Below are positions 55,034 to 63,784 of a DNA stretch of 64,000 nt, one piece after another. Location of the stretch: contig CAYUPL010000006.1 of assembly GCA_964446655.1 (NCBI GenBank), forward strand, positions 37,026-101,025. The letters are read 5' to 3'. A program made the position numbers and the translations under genes. The first letter of the stretch is position 1. Each line of letters starts with the position of its first letter. The notes under the pieces were generated by a model. The model saw only the letters and a program-made list of their open reading frames with translations, made no database searches and had not been told where the DNA came from. The stretch comes from Desulfopila_A sp964446655. Lineage in GTDB: Bacteria; Desulfobacterota; Desulfobulbia; Desulfobulbales; Desulfocapsaceae.

Positions 55034-56131
55034 TCAGTTTCTCTGAATATAGTCGTCGTATTTTTTCAGATAAATTTCCGAAAGCGTCAGAAAGGCGGTT
55101 ACAATCAGTGGCCCGTAAATAATGCCTAGAACTCCATAGACATTGAGGCCGCCCAAGATGGAGAGGAAGACCAGCAGGGTATGCATTTTCACCTGTCCAC
55201 CTACCAGTTTCGGCTTGAAAAGATACTCTACTGATAAGGAAAGGCTCAGGTAAAAAAGAAACAGAAAGATACCTTTGCCGATATTATCATTGACGGCGAG
55301 AACAATGGCGGCCGGTATCATCACCAAACCTATGCCGAAGATCGGAAGAAAGGCGAGGATAGCCATGACACCGCCCCAGAGAATGGGAGAATTCAGTCCC
55401 AAAATGGAAAACATCGCTCCGCCAAGGATTCCCTGGATCAGACCACAGATGCCGTTCCCCTTCAGAACAGCATTGGCTATTTCTTCAAATTTTCGCAGAA
55501 GGAGCCTGTCTTCGTCATCGGGCAGCGGGGAGAGCTTGATCAGGAACTCAATAAGCCGTGGCTGGTCGATCAGTAAGAAAAAGATCACCAGGATCATCAT
55601 AAAAAAGAGAATGACAAACTGGAGCAGATTAGCCGCCCAGCTGCTGGCCTGATTGTAGAGAAACAGACCACCCACCTTGGCAAGATAGGAAAAGGAGTCC
55701 GTCACCTGGCTGGGCTTGAAATCAAAGCCGACCTCGTTCAAATAGTTCTTCAGATTTAAAACGATGGGGCTTTCTTGAATGAAAGCCTGTAGTTTCAAGC
55801 CGACCCGGCTGTCCCGACCCCAGTGATAAAGGCTGAGCGCTTCGTCGGTTATTGCAAGAGTGAAAAAGAGCAGTGGGATAAAAACGATGGCAATAATGAG
55901 CAGGCAGGTGAGAGTGGAAGCGATTGTGGGGTAAATTTTTTTACAAAGAAGAATGAATATCGGTCGAAACAGGTTGGAAAGTAAAAATGATAAAACCAGA
56001 ATAGACCAGAACGGCCAGAGAATCTTCCCCAGAAAAAAGATGGAGACGAAAAAGACCAGCAGAAAATATTTTACTCCCATGGGGCTGAGGCCCCGGGAAT
56101 TTCGATCCGGCGGTGAGAGCTGGTGATCCAT
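55034..56131 (-). CDS. AI-2E family membrane transporter
   Basis: 365 aa with seven or eight TM segments, matching the AI-2E (PerM/YdiK/TqsA) family: FLLIDQPRLIEFLIKLSPLP, ILGLNSPILWGGVMAILAFLPIFG and GGLNVYGVLGIIYGPL. Members include autoinducer and osmoregulated exporters; the substrate is not determinable. Confidence 0.85.
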   Translation of the reverse strand: MDHQLSPPDRNSRGLSPMGVKYFLLVFFVSIFFLGKILWPFWSILVLSFLLSNLFRPIFILLCKKIYPTIASTLTCLLIIAIVFIPLLFFTLAITDEALSLYHWGRDSRVGLKLQAFIQESPIVLNLKNYLNEVGFDFKPSQVTDSFSYLAKVGGLFLYNQASSWAANLLQFVILFFMMILVIFFLLIDQPRLIEFLIKLSPLPDDEDRLLLRKFEEIANAVLKGNGICGLIQGILGGAMFSILGLNSPILWGGVMAILAFLPIFGIGLVMIPAAIVLAVNDNIGKGIFLFLFYLSLSLSVEYLFKPKLVGGQVKMHTLLVFLSILGGLNVYGVLGIIYGPLIVTAFLTLSEIYLKKYDDYIQRN

Positions 56132-56342
56132 TGAGATATTTTCCGATAAGAGTGCGTGGAGGACCTTTAATTAACGTTGCAAAAACAAAGTCTGCCGGGG
56201 TATCGTAATTCGGGATTTTGCATCGGGTCAGCGTTTTGTCTATGTCCGTATAATAAAGATCTGATTCAGTTCTCAGATTATATATATAATGTAAAGCGTC
56301 TTTAGAAAAGGAAAATTACAGCACGTCGAGGAGATTGGTTTT

Positions 56343-57425
56343 ATGTGGCAAGATCTTGAGGTAACACTGGAAAAAGTGAATAAGGACCACTTACGGGAAA
56401 AACCGGATCAAGAGAATCTGGGGTTCGGGACGCATTTCACCGACCATATGTTTCGTATGGAGTGGAACAAGGAGAAAGGCTGGCATGATGCCCGCATATG
56501 TCCTTTGCAGGATTTCAGGCTTCATCCTGCCGCCATGGTCTTTCATTACGGTCAGGCCATTTTTGAGGGACTTAAGGCATATCGCGGCAAAAATGATCAG
56601 ATTTTCCTGTTTCGCCCCAAAGACAACCTGGAAAGGATGAACGCTTCCGCCATGCGGATGTGTATGCCGCGTTTCCCCGTGGACAAAGTTTTCAAAAGTC
56701 TCAAGGCCCTGTTGTATCTCGAACGTGACTGGGTTCCATCTGCACCGGGTGCAACCCTCTATATCCGTCCCACCATGATTGCCGTGGAGCCGGTTCTTGG
56801 AGTAAGGCCTTCGGCAACCTACCTCTTCTATATTATTATGTGTCCGGTGGGGGCCTATTATGCGGAAGGATTCAGTCCCACAAGGATTTACGTGTCTGAT
56901 TCCTATGCCAGGGCGGTACAAGGCGGAGTAGGTGAGGCCAAGACCGCAGGTAATTATGCGGCATCCCTTCTGGCCTGCGAACAGGCCAAAAAAGCGGGAT
57001 ATACCCAGGTGCTCTGGCTTGATGCCTGCGAACACAAATATATCGAGGAGGTCGGTACAAGCAATATCTTCTTTCGCATCAACGATACACTTATCACACC
57101 ACCTCTGCAGGGCTCCATTCTGCATGGCTTGACGCGCGATTCCGTTATTACACTGGCAAAAGAGCAGGGCATCGCTGTAGTGGAAAAACGGTTGACCATC
57201 GATGAGGTTGTCGCCGCTTCTCAGGACGGAAGTCTGCAGGAAATTTTTGCCACCGGCACCGCCGCGGTAATCTCACCTGTAGGAGAGCTTTTCTACAGGG
57301 AAAAACAGTTCACCATTGATGGTGGCCAGGCAGGAGAGCTGGCCCGAAAATTTTACGACGAACTGCAGAAAATTCAGTTCGGAGAAAAGAAGGATAATAA
57401 TAACTGGTCCGTACGGGTCTGCTGA
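56343..57425 (+). CDS. ilvE: Branched-chain amino acid aminotransferase
   Basis: 360 aa PLP-dependent fold type IV enzyme of the eukaryote-like IlvE group. Substrate loop GQAIFEGLKAYRG, catalytic Lys in GVGEAKTAGNYAASL, and EVGTSNIFF phosphate-binding motif are present. Transfers amino groups between Leu/Ile/Val and 2-oxoglutarate. Clear start at ATG 56343; alone, followed by a hairpin. Confidence 0.93.
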   Translation: MWQDLEVTLEKVNKDHLREKPDQENLGFGTHFTDHMFRMEWNKEKGWHDARICPLQDFRLHPAAMVFHYGQAIFEGLKAYRGKNDQIFLFRPKDNLERMNASAMRMCMPRFPVDKVFKSLKALLYLERDWVPSAPGATLYIRPTMIAVEPVLGVRPSATYLFYIIMCPVGAYYAEGFSPTRIYVSDSYARAVQGGVGEAKTAGNYAASLLACEQAKKAGYTQVLWLDACEHKYIEEVGTSNIFFRINDTLITPPLQGSILHGLTRDSVITLAKEQGIAVVEKRLTIDEVVAASQDGSLQEIFATGTAAVISPVGELFYREKQFTIDGGQAGELARKFYDELQKIQFGEKKDNNNWSVRVC

Positions 57426-57479
57426 GAAGGAGTTTCTCCGGCTTATTTTTGACAGAATTACAAATATTTGTAGTGCAGC

Positions 57480-57513
57480 AGGGGCTTTCGGTTTTTTTTT
57501 ACCGACGGCCCCT
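57480..57513 (+). terminator. Hairpin after ilvE
   Basis: AGGGGC (57480-57485) pairs with GCCCCT (57508-57513) and TCGGT with ACCGA inside, with a T-rich loop. TTGATTTTTAT follows. Probable ilvE terminator; it abuts the proposed groE promoter. Confidence 0.5.
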
Positions 57514-57540
57514 TGATTTTTATAAATCCAACCATATATT
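57513..57540 (+). promoter_or_regulatory. Candidate groES promoter
   Basis: TTGATT (57513-57518), 16 bases, TATATT (57535-57540). CCTTGATT followed by CCAACCATAT is also a weak sigma-32 match. No CIRCE inverted repeat is present upstream of groES. Confidence 0.4.
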
Positions 57541-57646
57541 TTGGCCAGTCTTAAAACGGCAGCCCGAAATCGGGTTAAATCTTAACAGGGAAGCCGATAT
57601 GCGGTGACCCTATCATAGTAGAAATTTAGGTAGATAGGAGGAAGTA

Positions 57647-57934
57647 ATGAAAATTCGTCCATTAAATGATCGTCTCCTGGTCAAAAGACTGGAAGAAGAA
57701 GCAAAAACTGCAGGGGGAATCATCATTCCCGACAGTGCCAAAGAGAAGCCGGCAGAGGGCGAGGTCGTAGCGGTTGGTCCTGGAAAAAACAACGATAAGG
57801 GAGAACGTGTTGCCTTACAGGTGAAAGCAGGCGATCGCGTACTCTTTTCCAAATACGGCGGAACCGACGTCAAGCTTGATGGTGAAGATTATCTCATCAT
57901 GCGCGAAGACGATGTATTGGGCATTATAGAATAG
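57647..57934 (+). CDS. groES: GroES co-chaperonin
   Basis: 95 aa, starting MKIRPLNDRLLVKR and ending EDDVLGIIE; the mobile loop KTAGGIIIPDSAKEKP (about 22-37) that contacts GroEL is intact. Forms the heptameric lid of the chaperonin. GGAGGAAGTA precedes the ATG. Operon with groEL 64 bp downstream. Confidence 0.97.
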   Translation: MKIRPLNDRLLVKRLEEEAKTAGGIIIPDSAKEKPAEGEVVAVGPGKNNDKGERVALQVKAGDRVLFSKYGGTDVKLDGEDYLIMREDDVLGIIE

Positions 57935-57998
57935 TTACCGCAAACCTCATATCTGCCCTGAGATTTGCAGGGAAAGATACATAAAGGAGAATAAGATA

Positions 57999-59657
57999 AT
58001 GGCTGGAAAAGAAATCAAATATGGTGTTAAAGCCCGTGAGTCCATTCTCACAGGTGTTAATACTCTCGCTAATGCAGTTAAAGTGACACTCGGTCCCAAG
58101 GGCCGCAATGTTCTTATCGAAAAATCTTTCGGCGCACCGACCATCACTAAGGATGGTGTCACCGTAGCCAAGGAAATCGAGTTGGAAGACAAGTTCGAGA
58201 ACATGGGCGCCCAGATGGTGCGTGAGGTTGCATCCAAGACCTCCGACGTAGCCGGTGACGGTACCACCACGGCAACCATACTCGCTCAGGCGATCTACCG
58301 CGAAGGTGTCAAGCTGGTGGCTGCCGGTGGTAACCCTATGGAAATCAAGCGCGGCATTGACAAGGGCGTTGATGTTGTTGTCAAAGAGCTTGCTAAAATT
58401 GCTACTCCCACCAAAGAGCAGAAAGAAATCGCTCAGGTAGGTACCATTTCCGCCAACAGCGACGAAACCATTGGTAACATCATTGCCGAGGCAATGGACA
58501 AGGTTGGCAAAGAGGGTGTTATCACCGTCGAGGAAGCCAAATCCATGGATACCACTCTCGATGTCGTCGAAGGTATGCAGTTTGATCGCGGCTACCTTTC
58601 CCCATACTTCGTCACCGATCCGGAGCGCATGGAAATTTCCATGGACGATCCTTATATCCTGCTGGTGGAGAAAAAAGTCTCCAGCATGAAAGATCTTCTA
58701 CCGGTACTCGAGTCCGTGGCCAAAATGGGCAAGGGGCTGTTTATTATAGCTGAAGATGTCGATGGTGAGGCTTTGGCAACCCTGGTTGTCAACAAACTGC
58801 GTGGCACTCTGAATGTTGCTGCCGTCAAGGCGCCTGGTTTTGGTGATCGCAGAAAGGCAATGCTCGAAGATATCGCCGTTCTCACAGGTGGCCAGGTTAT
58901 CACCGAAGATCTCGGCATCAAGCTTGAGAATGTCACCGTAAATGATCTTGGGACCTGCAAGCGTATCGTGGTTGATAAGGACAATACCACCATCGTTGAT
59001 GGCGCCGGCGACAAAGACAAGCTTGCCGCTCGTGTCAAGCAGATCCGCACCCAGATCGAGGATACCACCTCTGACTACGATCGCGAGAAACTGCAGGAAC
59101 GTCTGGCCAAGTTGATTGGTGGTGTTGCCGTCATCAATGTCGGTGCCGCAACCGAGATGGAGATGAAAGAGAAGAAAGCTCGTGTTGAGGATGCGCTCAA
59201 TGCAACTCGTGCCGCAGTGGAAGAAGGCGTAGTGCCGGGTGGTGGTATTGCCTATATCCGTTGCCTTGCAGCTCTTGATGCCCTCGAACTTCCCGGTGAG
59301 CAGAAGCTTGGTAAAAGCATGCTTCTTCGTGCCCTGGAAGAGCCGGTGCGGCAGATTGCTTCAAATGCCGGTCGCGAAGGTTCCGTCATTGTTGAGCATG
59401 TCAAGACACTGAAAGGCGCGCAAGGCTTCAACGCTACCACAGAAGAGTATGAAGACCTTATTGAAGCAGGTGTCATTGATCCTGCCAAGGTGACCCGTAC
59501 CGCACTGCAGAATGCTGCATCCGTTGCCGGAATGCTGCTGACCACCGAGTGCGTCATCGCTGACATTCCTGAAGAAAATCCAGGCGGCGGCGGCGGTGGA
59601 ATGCCCGGCGGAATGGGCGGAATGGGCGGAATGGGTGGAATGGGCGGAATGATGTAA
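57999..59657 (+). CDS. groEL: GroEL chaperonin
   Basis: 552 aa. Conserved GDGTTTATILAQAI ATP site (Asp for hydrolysis), KGRNVLIEKSFGAPT, and the Gly-Gly-Met repeat tail (five GGM units then M). AAAGGAG precedes the ATG. Only one copy is in the window. Normal length. Confidence 0.97.
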   Translation: MAGKEIKYGVKARESILTGVNTLANAVKVTLGPKGRNVLIEKSFGAPTITKDGVTVAKEIELEDKFENMGAQMVREVASKTSDVAGDGTTTATILAQAIYREGVKLVAAGGNPMEIKRGIDKGVDVVVKELAKIATPTKEQKEIAQVGTISANSDETIGNIIAEAMDKVGKEGVITVEEAKSMDTTLDVVEGMQFDRGYLSPYFVTDPERMEISMDDPYILLVEKKVSSMKDLLPVLESVAKMGKGLFIIAEDVDGEALATLVVNKLRGTLNVAAVKAPGFGDRRKAMLEDIAVLTGGQVITEDLGIKLENVTVNDLGTCKRIVVDKDNTTIVDGAGDKDKLAARVKQIRTQIEDTTSDYDREKLQERLAKLIGGVAVINVGAATEMEMKEKKARVEDALNATRAAVEEGVVPGGGIAYIRCLAALDALELPGEQKLGKSMLLRALEEPVRQIASNAGREGSVIVEHVKTLKGAQGFNATTEEYEDLIEAGVIDPAKVTRTALQNAASVAGMLLTTECVIADIPEENPGGGGGGMPGGMGGMGGMGGMGGMM

Positions 59658-59700
59658 TCATCCCATCGGCCTGAACTCACAACCGTGAGTTTTTCATATA

Positions 59701-59740
59701 AAAAGGAGAACTGCTCATGGAGCTGTTCTCCTTTTCTTTA
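59701..59740 (+). terminator. groEL terminator
   Basis: AAAAGGAGAAC pairs with GTTCTCCTTTT; a T-rich tail follows. Placed 44 bp after the groEL stop. Confidence 0.85.
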
Positions 59741-59825
59741 TACCGGCCTCCAGTAAAACGGTTCATCAAGCGGTATTACCTCGTTTTTCAGTTGCTTTTT
59801 TGCAGTAACAGGGAGGGAAAAGATA

Positions 59826-59854
59826 TTGACACCCCTTTTTGAATAGAGTATTAA
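59826..59854 (+). promoter_or_regulatory. Promoter of tRNA-Met
   Basis: TTGACA (59826-59831), 17 bases, TATTAA (59849-59854), 17 bases before the first tRNA base. Near-consensus sigma-70 layout. Confidence 0.75.
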
Positions 59855-59871
59855 GTCTTCTCTTGACCTAT

Positions 59872-59948
59872 GGCGATGTAGCTCAGATGGTTAGAGCACA
59901 CGGCTCATATCCGTGTTGTCCGGGGTTCAATTCCCTGCATCGCCACCA
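59872..59948 (+). tRNA. tRNA-Met (CAU)
   Basis: 77 nt including an encoded CCA. Acceptor GGCGATG pairs with CATCGCC; D loop GCTCAGATGGTTAGAGC; anticodon stem CACGG/CCGTG with loop CTCATAT, anticodon CAT; T loop GGTTCAATTCC. A CAU anticodon could be elongator Met or lysidine-modified Ile; elongator Met is likelier from the acceptor and the A/U at the discriminator. The integrase gene lies 262 bp downstream, so the 3' end is a probable attachment site. Confidence 0.93.
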
Positions 59949-59979
59949 AATTACAATCCGGAGAAATCCGTTAACATAT

Positions 59980-60020
59980 AAAAGCCCGTTATCTGTCAAA
60001 GGATACGGGCTTTTCTTTTT
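59980..60020 (+). terminator. Terminator after tRNA-Met
   Basis: AAAAGCCCGT pairs with ACGGGCTTTT (59980-60014), followed by CTTTTT. Loop about 15 bases. Ends the tRNA transcript and insulates the integrase. Confidence 0.8.
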
Positions 60021-60043
60021 CCTGGCTGTTCCTATAAAATCTC

Positions 60044-60073
60044 TTGACATCCCGTCACGCATGACGGTATTTA
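60044..60073 (+). promoter_or_regulatory. Integrase promoter with operator palindrome
   Basis: TTGACA (60044-60049), 18 bases, TATTTA (60068-60073). The spacer holds the inverted repeat CCGTCA-CGCA-TGACGG (60052-60067), placed to block RNA polymerase when bound. Confidence 0.6.
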
Positions 60074-60210
60074 TGACAGTATAAACAGATGTTGAAGGTT
60101 AGATACCGTCAATCTCGCGCTTTTCCCCATCAAGCAAAGCGGTTCAGGCTCTCTTTGAGAAATACTCTTAGAGGTAAATTACCGCCACCAATTGTATGGA
60201 GATACCGTCA
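60062..60210 (+). repeat. Repeated ATACCGTCA motifs near integrase start
   Basis: ATACCGTCA at 60103-60111 and 60202-60210 (the last overlapping the integrase ATG), an inverted copy TGACGGTAT at 60062-60070, and near copies ATACCGCCA at 60222 and TTACCGCCA at about 60178. Likely integrase arm sites or operator sites for a regulator. Confidence 0.6.
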
Positions 60211-61397
60211 TGCCTCTCACAGATACCGCCATTCGCAACGCCAAGCCTCAGAATAAGCAATACAAACTGACTGACGAAAAGGGAATGTACCTTCTTGTCA
60301 GTAATGCCGGAAAATACTTTCGCCTTGATTATCGTTTTGCAGGTAAGCGCAAGACCTTGGCTCTTGGGGTATATCCTGATGTGAAACTTATTGAAGCAAG
60401 AGAAAAGCGGGATGAGGCAAGGAAGATGGTTGCTAATGGCATTGATCCTGTTCAAGCCAGAAAGATTCAGAAGACAATAATAATTGAGCAGTCGGAAAAC
60501 AGCTTTGAGGCCATAGCCCGTGAATGGCATCTGAAATATTCGACAAATTGGGCCGATAGCCATGCTTCGAAAATTCTCCGCCGATTTGAATTATATGTTT
60601 TCCCGTGGCTTGGTTCCCGTCCTATTTCTGCAATAACTCCACCTGAACTTCTTGCAGTTCTTCGCAAGATTGAAAGCAGGGGAATCCTTGAAACTGCACA
60701 TAGAGCACAGCAAAATTGCGGGCAAGTATTTAGGTATGCCATAGCTACAGGAAGGGCTGGGCGTGATCCTTCTTCGGATTTAAAAGGGGCACTGACTCCT
60801 GCAAAACATAAGCGCATGGCGACAATTACTGCCCCTAATAAAATTGGAGAATTACTTCGTGCAATTGATGGTTATGAAGGTACACCAATAGCTAAATGCG
60901 CCTTGAGGCTTGCCCCTTTGCTTTTTGTTCGTCCAGGAGAGCTGAGGCATGCGGAGTGGGATGAAATCGATCTAGGTACAGCAGAGTGGCGTATTCCAGC
61001 CAAGAAAATGAAGATGAAAGATCCGCACATAGTTCCTTTGTCTTCCCAGGCAGTGGAAGTGGTGCGTGATATCGAGCCTATAACCGGTAAGGGAAAATAT
61101 GTGTTTCCTAGTCTCAGGAGCAACTCTCGTCCCATGAGTGAGAATACTGTCTTAGCAGCCTTGCGACGGATGGGATTTACCAAGGAAGAGATGTCTGGAC
61201 ATGGTTTCAGGGCAATGGCTTCAACTGTTTTGCATGAGCAGGGTTGGCCGTCAGATGTTATTGAACGCCAACTTGCACATGCTGAAAGGAACAGTATAAA
61301 GGCTGCATACAATCATGCTCAACATTTGCCGGAACGTAGGAAAATGATGCAGGCATGGGCTGATTATCTTGAAAATTTAAAATCAATAAAAACATGA
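60210..61397 (+). CDS. P4-type tyrosine integrase
   Basis: 395 aa site-specific recombinase. N-terminal arm-binding DUF4102-type domain (MPLTDTAIRNAKP to about 90), core-binding domain (about 100-190), catalytic domain with RPGELRHAEW, HGFRAMAS and the nucleophile in YNHAQ (about residue 370). ATG 60210 has TGGAG eight bases upstream; the longer frame to 60192 does not. Family members integrate at tRNA 3' ends, and a tRNA-Met lies just upstream. The stop overlaps the next gene (ATGA). Confidence 0.93.
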   Translation: MPLTDTAIRNAKPQNKQYKLTDEKGMYLLVSNAGKYFRLDYRFAGKRKTLALGVYPDVKLIEAREKRDEARKMVANGIDPVQARKIQKTIIIEQSENSFEAIAREWHLKYSTNWADSHASKILRRFELYVFPWLGSRPISAITPPELLAVLRKIESRGILETAHRAQQNCGQVFRYAIATGRAGRDPSSDLKGALTPAKHKRMATITAPNKIGELLRAIDGYEGTPIAKCALRLAPLLFVRPGELRHAEWDEIDLGTAEWRIPAKKMKMKDPHIVPLSSQAVEVVRDIEPITGKGKYVFPSLRSNSRPMSENTVLAALRRMGFTKEEMSGHGFRAMASTVLHEQGWPSDVIERQLAHAERNSIKAAYNHAQHLPERRKMMQAWADYLENLKSIKT

Positions 61398-62296
61398 GCT
61401 TCAACAAAGCTGCAGTAAACAGCAAACTCTTCAGTTTGAAAAAATGGCTACTGGTGCCGGAAACCGCTCGTTATTTGTCAATATTATTTAGCGAGGATGT
61501 TAAAGAAGCTGATGTCTTGCGGTTGGCCTTGGATAAACACATAACTTTATCAGTTAATTTCGTAAATGCTGTTTATTCCAAACAAGGGAAAATTGTGTCA
61601 TCTGATGAGATTGAATCATTTCGTCTTAATGAGAAGTTTTCTAAAGCTTTTGGAATCTCAGATCTGATTCCCCAAGGTATACCTATTCATGACAATATCT
61701 TCATCAAAATCAATGAAAATCAGATATTCCGTATTGATGGAGTTTGGGATTTGTGCATGATTGGGAGTGAGCGATTAGATGTTGAGCATAGATACCAAAT
61801 GCTAACTGGTGGCCCAGATGTAAAGTCACTTTATTTGGATGGTGTCTTTTTAGAAAAAGATGGTAAAGGTCTCCGGCAGCTTCAAGAGAGATTTCCTGAT
61901 GAACATCTTCGAGACCTTCAGAAAAATGATAAAGATAGGGCGGATAAACCAGGCCCTCACCCTGAAAACTATTATCCTGCCGGAGTCCTTCCTGATGACA
62001 GTGTGCTTGTCGTCCGAACCCAGGCACTGATAGATTTCCAAAAGCGTTTATCGCAGATCGATTCTGAGAAGACAGCCTCTTTGGATAGCCGTGCCGAGAC
62101 GACATACCTTAATATCATAGGAGCGATGCTTGAAACTTTCGTCCACAAAGACCACGGTAATCTTGCTTTTTCCAGTGAGACAAAATTGAGAGAGTTTTTG
62201 AGCGGAAAGTATGACGGCTTCAAAGGGCTGACAGAACGAACTCTTGCCGCGAAGTTTGCTGCTGCCAAAAAGGCAATCAGAGAGGAACTTGACTGA
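61394..62296 (+). CDS. Integrase-linked island protein of unknown function (A)
   Basis: 300 aa protein I do not recognise by name. N-terminal part includes KKWLLVPETARYLSILFSEDV (a helical, possibly helix-turn-helix stretch) and ADVLRLALDKHITLSVNFVN. The C-terminal 70 residues (RAETTYLNIIGAMLE to KFAAAKKAIREE) match the end of the next gene's product. It overlaps the integrase stop by four bases, so expression is coupled. DNA-binding or a regulatory or excision role is inferred only from context. AT content is higher than in the core genes. Confidence 0.7.
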   Translation: MSFNKAAVNSKLFSLKKWLLVPETARYLSILFSEDVKEADVLRLALDKHITLSVNFVNAVYSKQGKIVSSDEIESFRLNEKFSKAFGISDLIPQGIPIHDNIFIKINENQIFRIDGVWDLCMIGSERLDVEHRYQMLTGGPDVKSLYLDGVFLEKDGKGLRQLQERFPDEHLRDLQKNDKDRADKPGPHPENYYPAGVLPDDSVLVVRTQALIDFQKRLSQIDSEKTASLDSRAETTYLNIIGAMLETFVHKDHGNLAFSSETKLREFLSGKYDGFKGLTERTLAAKFAAAKKAIREELD

Positions 62297-62336
62297 TTTA
62301 TAACAAAAACGAGTTCGATGCTTGGAGAAATGCACT

Positions 62337-63107
62337 ATGGCATACCCTTGGGAATCAGATAGTTGTGAAGAAGTTAGGGCTTATTATTCCGCCTATTATA
62401 TCCCTCAGGCTGCTGCCTTATGGTGTGGCGTTCCTGCTGAAATGGTCAACAATATTTTGGAACAGGCAACGGAAACAACCAGAAATGTTTATGCCCATCC
62501 TAAAATATCTTGCCTTGAGCCTAGATGCAGGGCGATTCATGATGCTATCGACAACAACAAGCTCCCATGTGGCAGGGATGGCAAGGGTAGGTCTTATGAA
62601 TCAGAAGATCACGTAGCACCTGAGCGGCGCACAGTCTCCCGCCAGGATCTCAAAGAGTGGATTGCAAAAGAGTTTCCTTCTGATAAACCTGAATTTCTTT
62701 TTGATGAGATTGAGCGCAAAACGCATTCGGCTATCAATGCGGAATCTTTCAGGGCGTTGCAGGCCGACAGAGATGCCCTTAACCGGCAGTTGAAATCATC
62801 AAAAGAAACCATCCAGAAGATGGAGCTTGAAAAATTTGAAGCTGCCGCCAAAGTAAAACAGTATGAAGAGCGGTTGAAGCATTTGGGGGATGAGATCAAT
62901 CCCCGCACTGAAAGAACCTATCTCAATATTATCGGTGCACTTCTTGAAGTCACCACCGGCACTTTTAAAGATGAAAGTTTTACGAGCGAAACCCAACTGC
63001 GTGACTTCATAGCCGAGAAGTTTGATGATCTCCGTGGAGTCAGTGTCAGAAATACTGCTGACATATTCGCTGCTGCCAAAAGAGCTCTCAATGACGATTT
63101 TGGCTAA
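62337..63107 (+). CDS. Integrase-linked island protein of unknown function (B)
   Basis: About 256 aa, not recognised by name. N-terminal helix-rich module (RAYYSAYYIPQAAALWCGVP) with further Cys residues (SCLEPRCRAI), then DGKGRSYESEDHVAPERRTVSRQDLKEWI, which looks like a DNA-binding type end, a coiled coil (about 140-185), and the C-terminal domain RTERTYLNIIGALLEV...FAAAKRALNDD shared with protein A. ATG 62337 has GGAG upstream. Third gene of the integrase operon. Confidence 0.7.
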   Translation: MAYPWESDSCEEVRAYYSAYYIPQAAALWCGVPAEMVNNILEQATETTRNVYAHPKISCLEPRCRAIHDAIDNNKLPCGRDGKGRSYESEDHVAPERRTVSRQDLKEWIAKEFPSDKPEFLFDEIERKTHSAINAESFRALQADRDALNRQLKSSKETIQKMELEKFEAAAKVKQYEERLKHLGDEINPRTERTYLNIIGALLEVTTGTFKDESFTSETQLRDFIAEKFDDLRGVSVRNTADIFAAAKRALNDDFG

Positions 63108-63145
63108 AAATGAAACAAACATGACTTGCTGAAATCGAAATTTGA

Positions 63146-63504
63146 TCAGACAAGTTTCTGTTTCATTCTAAAAGCAACGTTTATAGAGATCCCTAGCAAT
63201 CGTCGAAGATGGAGGGCTGATAGACCATCCTTTGACTGGGTTATGAAATAGATCGCAAGAAACCATGAGGTCAGTGGTAGTTTTGACGACTCGAAAATGG
63301 TACCGCTGATCAAAGAACTCTGATGTTTGCATCTGGTACATTGAAATAAATTTCTTGTTGGTACCAGCCGCATTGTGGGCATACAAAGCCAAACGGTCAT
63401 CGCACCTTGAAAAGGCGATTCTTGCAGCCCTCTTCTATACCGTATGACTTCAGAAATTGTTGCAAACTCAGACCTTTTTGAAACTGAATTTTGGTTTTTG
63501 GCAT
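63146..63504 (-). pseudogene. Decayed IS1595-family transposase
   Basis: From ATG 63504 (AAAGGAGATATGAC upstream) the frame reads MPKTKIQFQKGLSLQQFL to KNRLFKVR, then TGA where relatives have Trp, then PFGFVCPQCG and a frameshift. The rest, in another frame, reads FQCTRCKHQSSL, SGTIFESSKLPLTSWFLAIYF and ends near 63146 before the catalytic DDE domain. Zinc-ribbon plus N-terminal core only; not functional. Confidence 0.75.
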
Positions 63505-63784
63505 GTCATATCTCCTTTTGTTTTTAGAGATCATGACACACCTGGGTTATCACAGAGTGACTACCCTGTAACTTTTTTTCACTACTGAAGTTTAGAGGTA
63601 ATCAGATATTAGAATATGGTTCGGGTTATTTTGACGACGCATTCCATTCATGGTTTTGAAAAATGCCTAGCCATAAGTTTATTACATGTGATAATTATAT
63701 TTGACACACCTTACAAGAGCTTAGGAAGTTTTAATTTGAAAGCGCGAGAGCAAAAGTTTTTTTAATTAAGATCGGTTGAGACCA
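63505..63784. other. AT-rich island intergenic region
   Basis: 280 bp, clearly more AT-rich than the core. It holds the upstream side of the dead transposase and possibly its terminal sequence near 63525-63545. No gene recognised. Confidence 0.4.

Noticed and set aside
57541..57646. CIRCE operator before groES
   Set aside because: The TTAGCACTC-N9-GAGTGCTAA repeat is absent.
59252..59680. 142-residue minus-strand frame over groEL
   Set aside because: Antisense shadow of the Gly-Gly-Met tail, read as Pro-Ile repeats.
63146..63504. TGA in the transposase remnant as selenocysteine
   Set aside because: Relatives have Trp at this place, not Cys, and the gene also carries a frameshift and a truncation.
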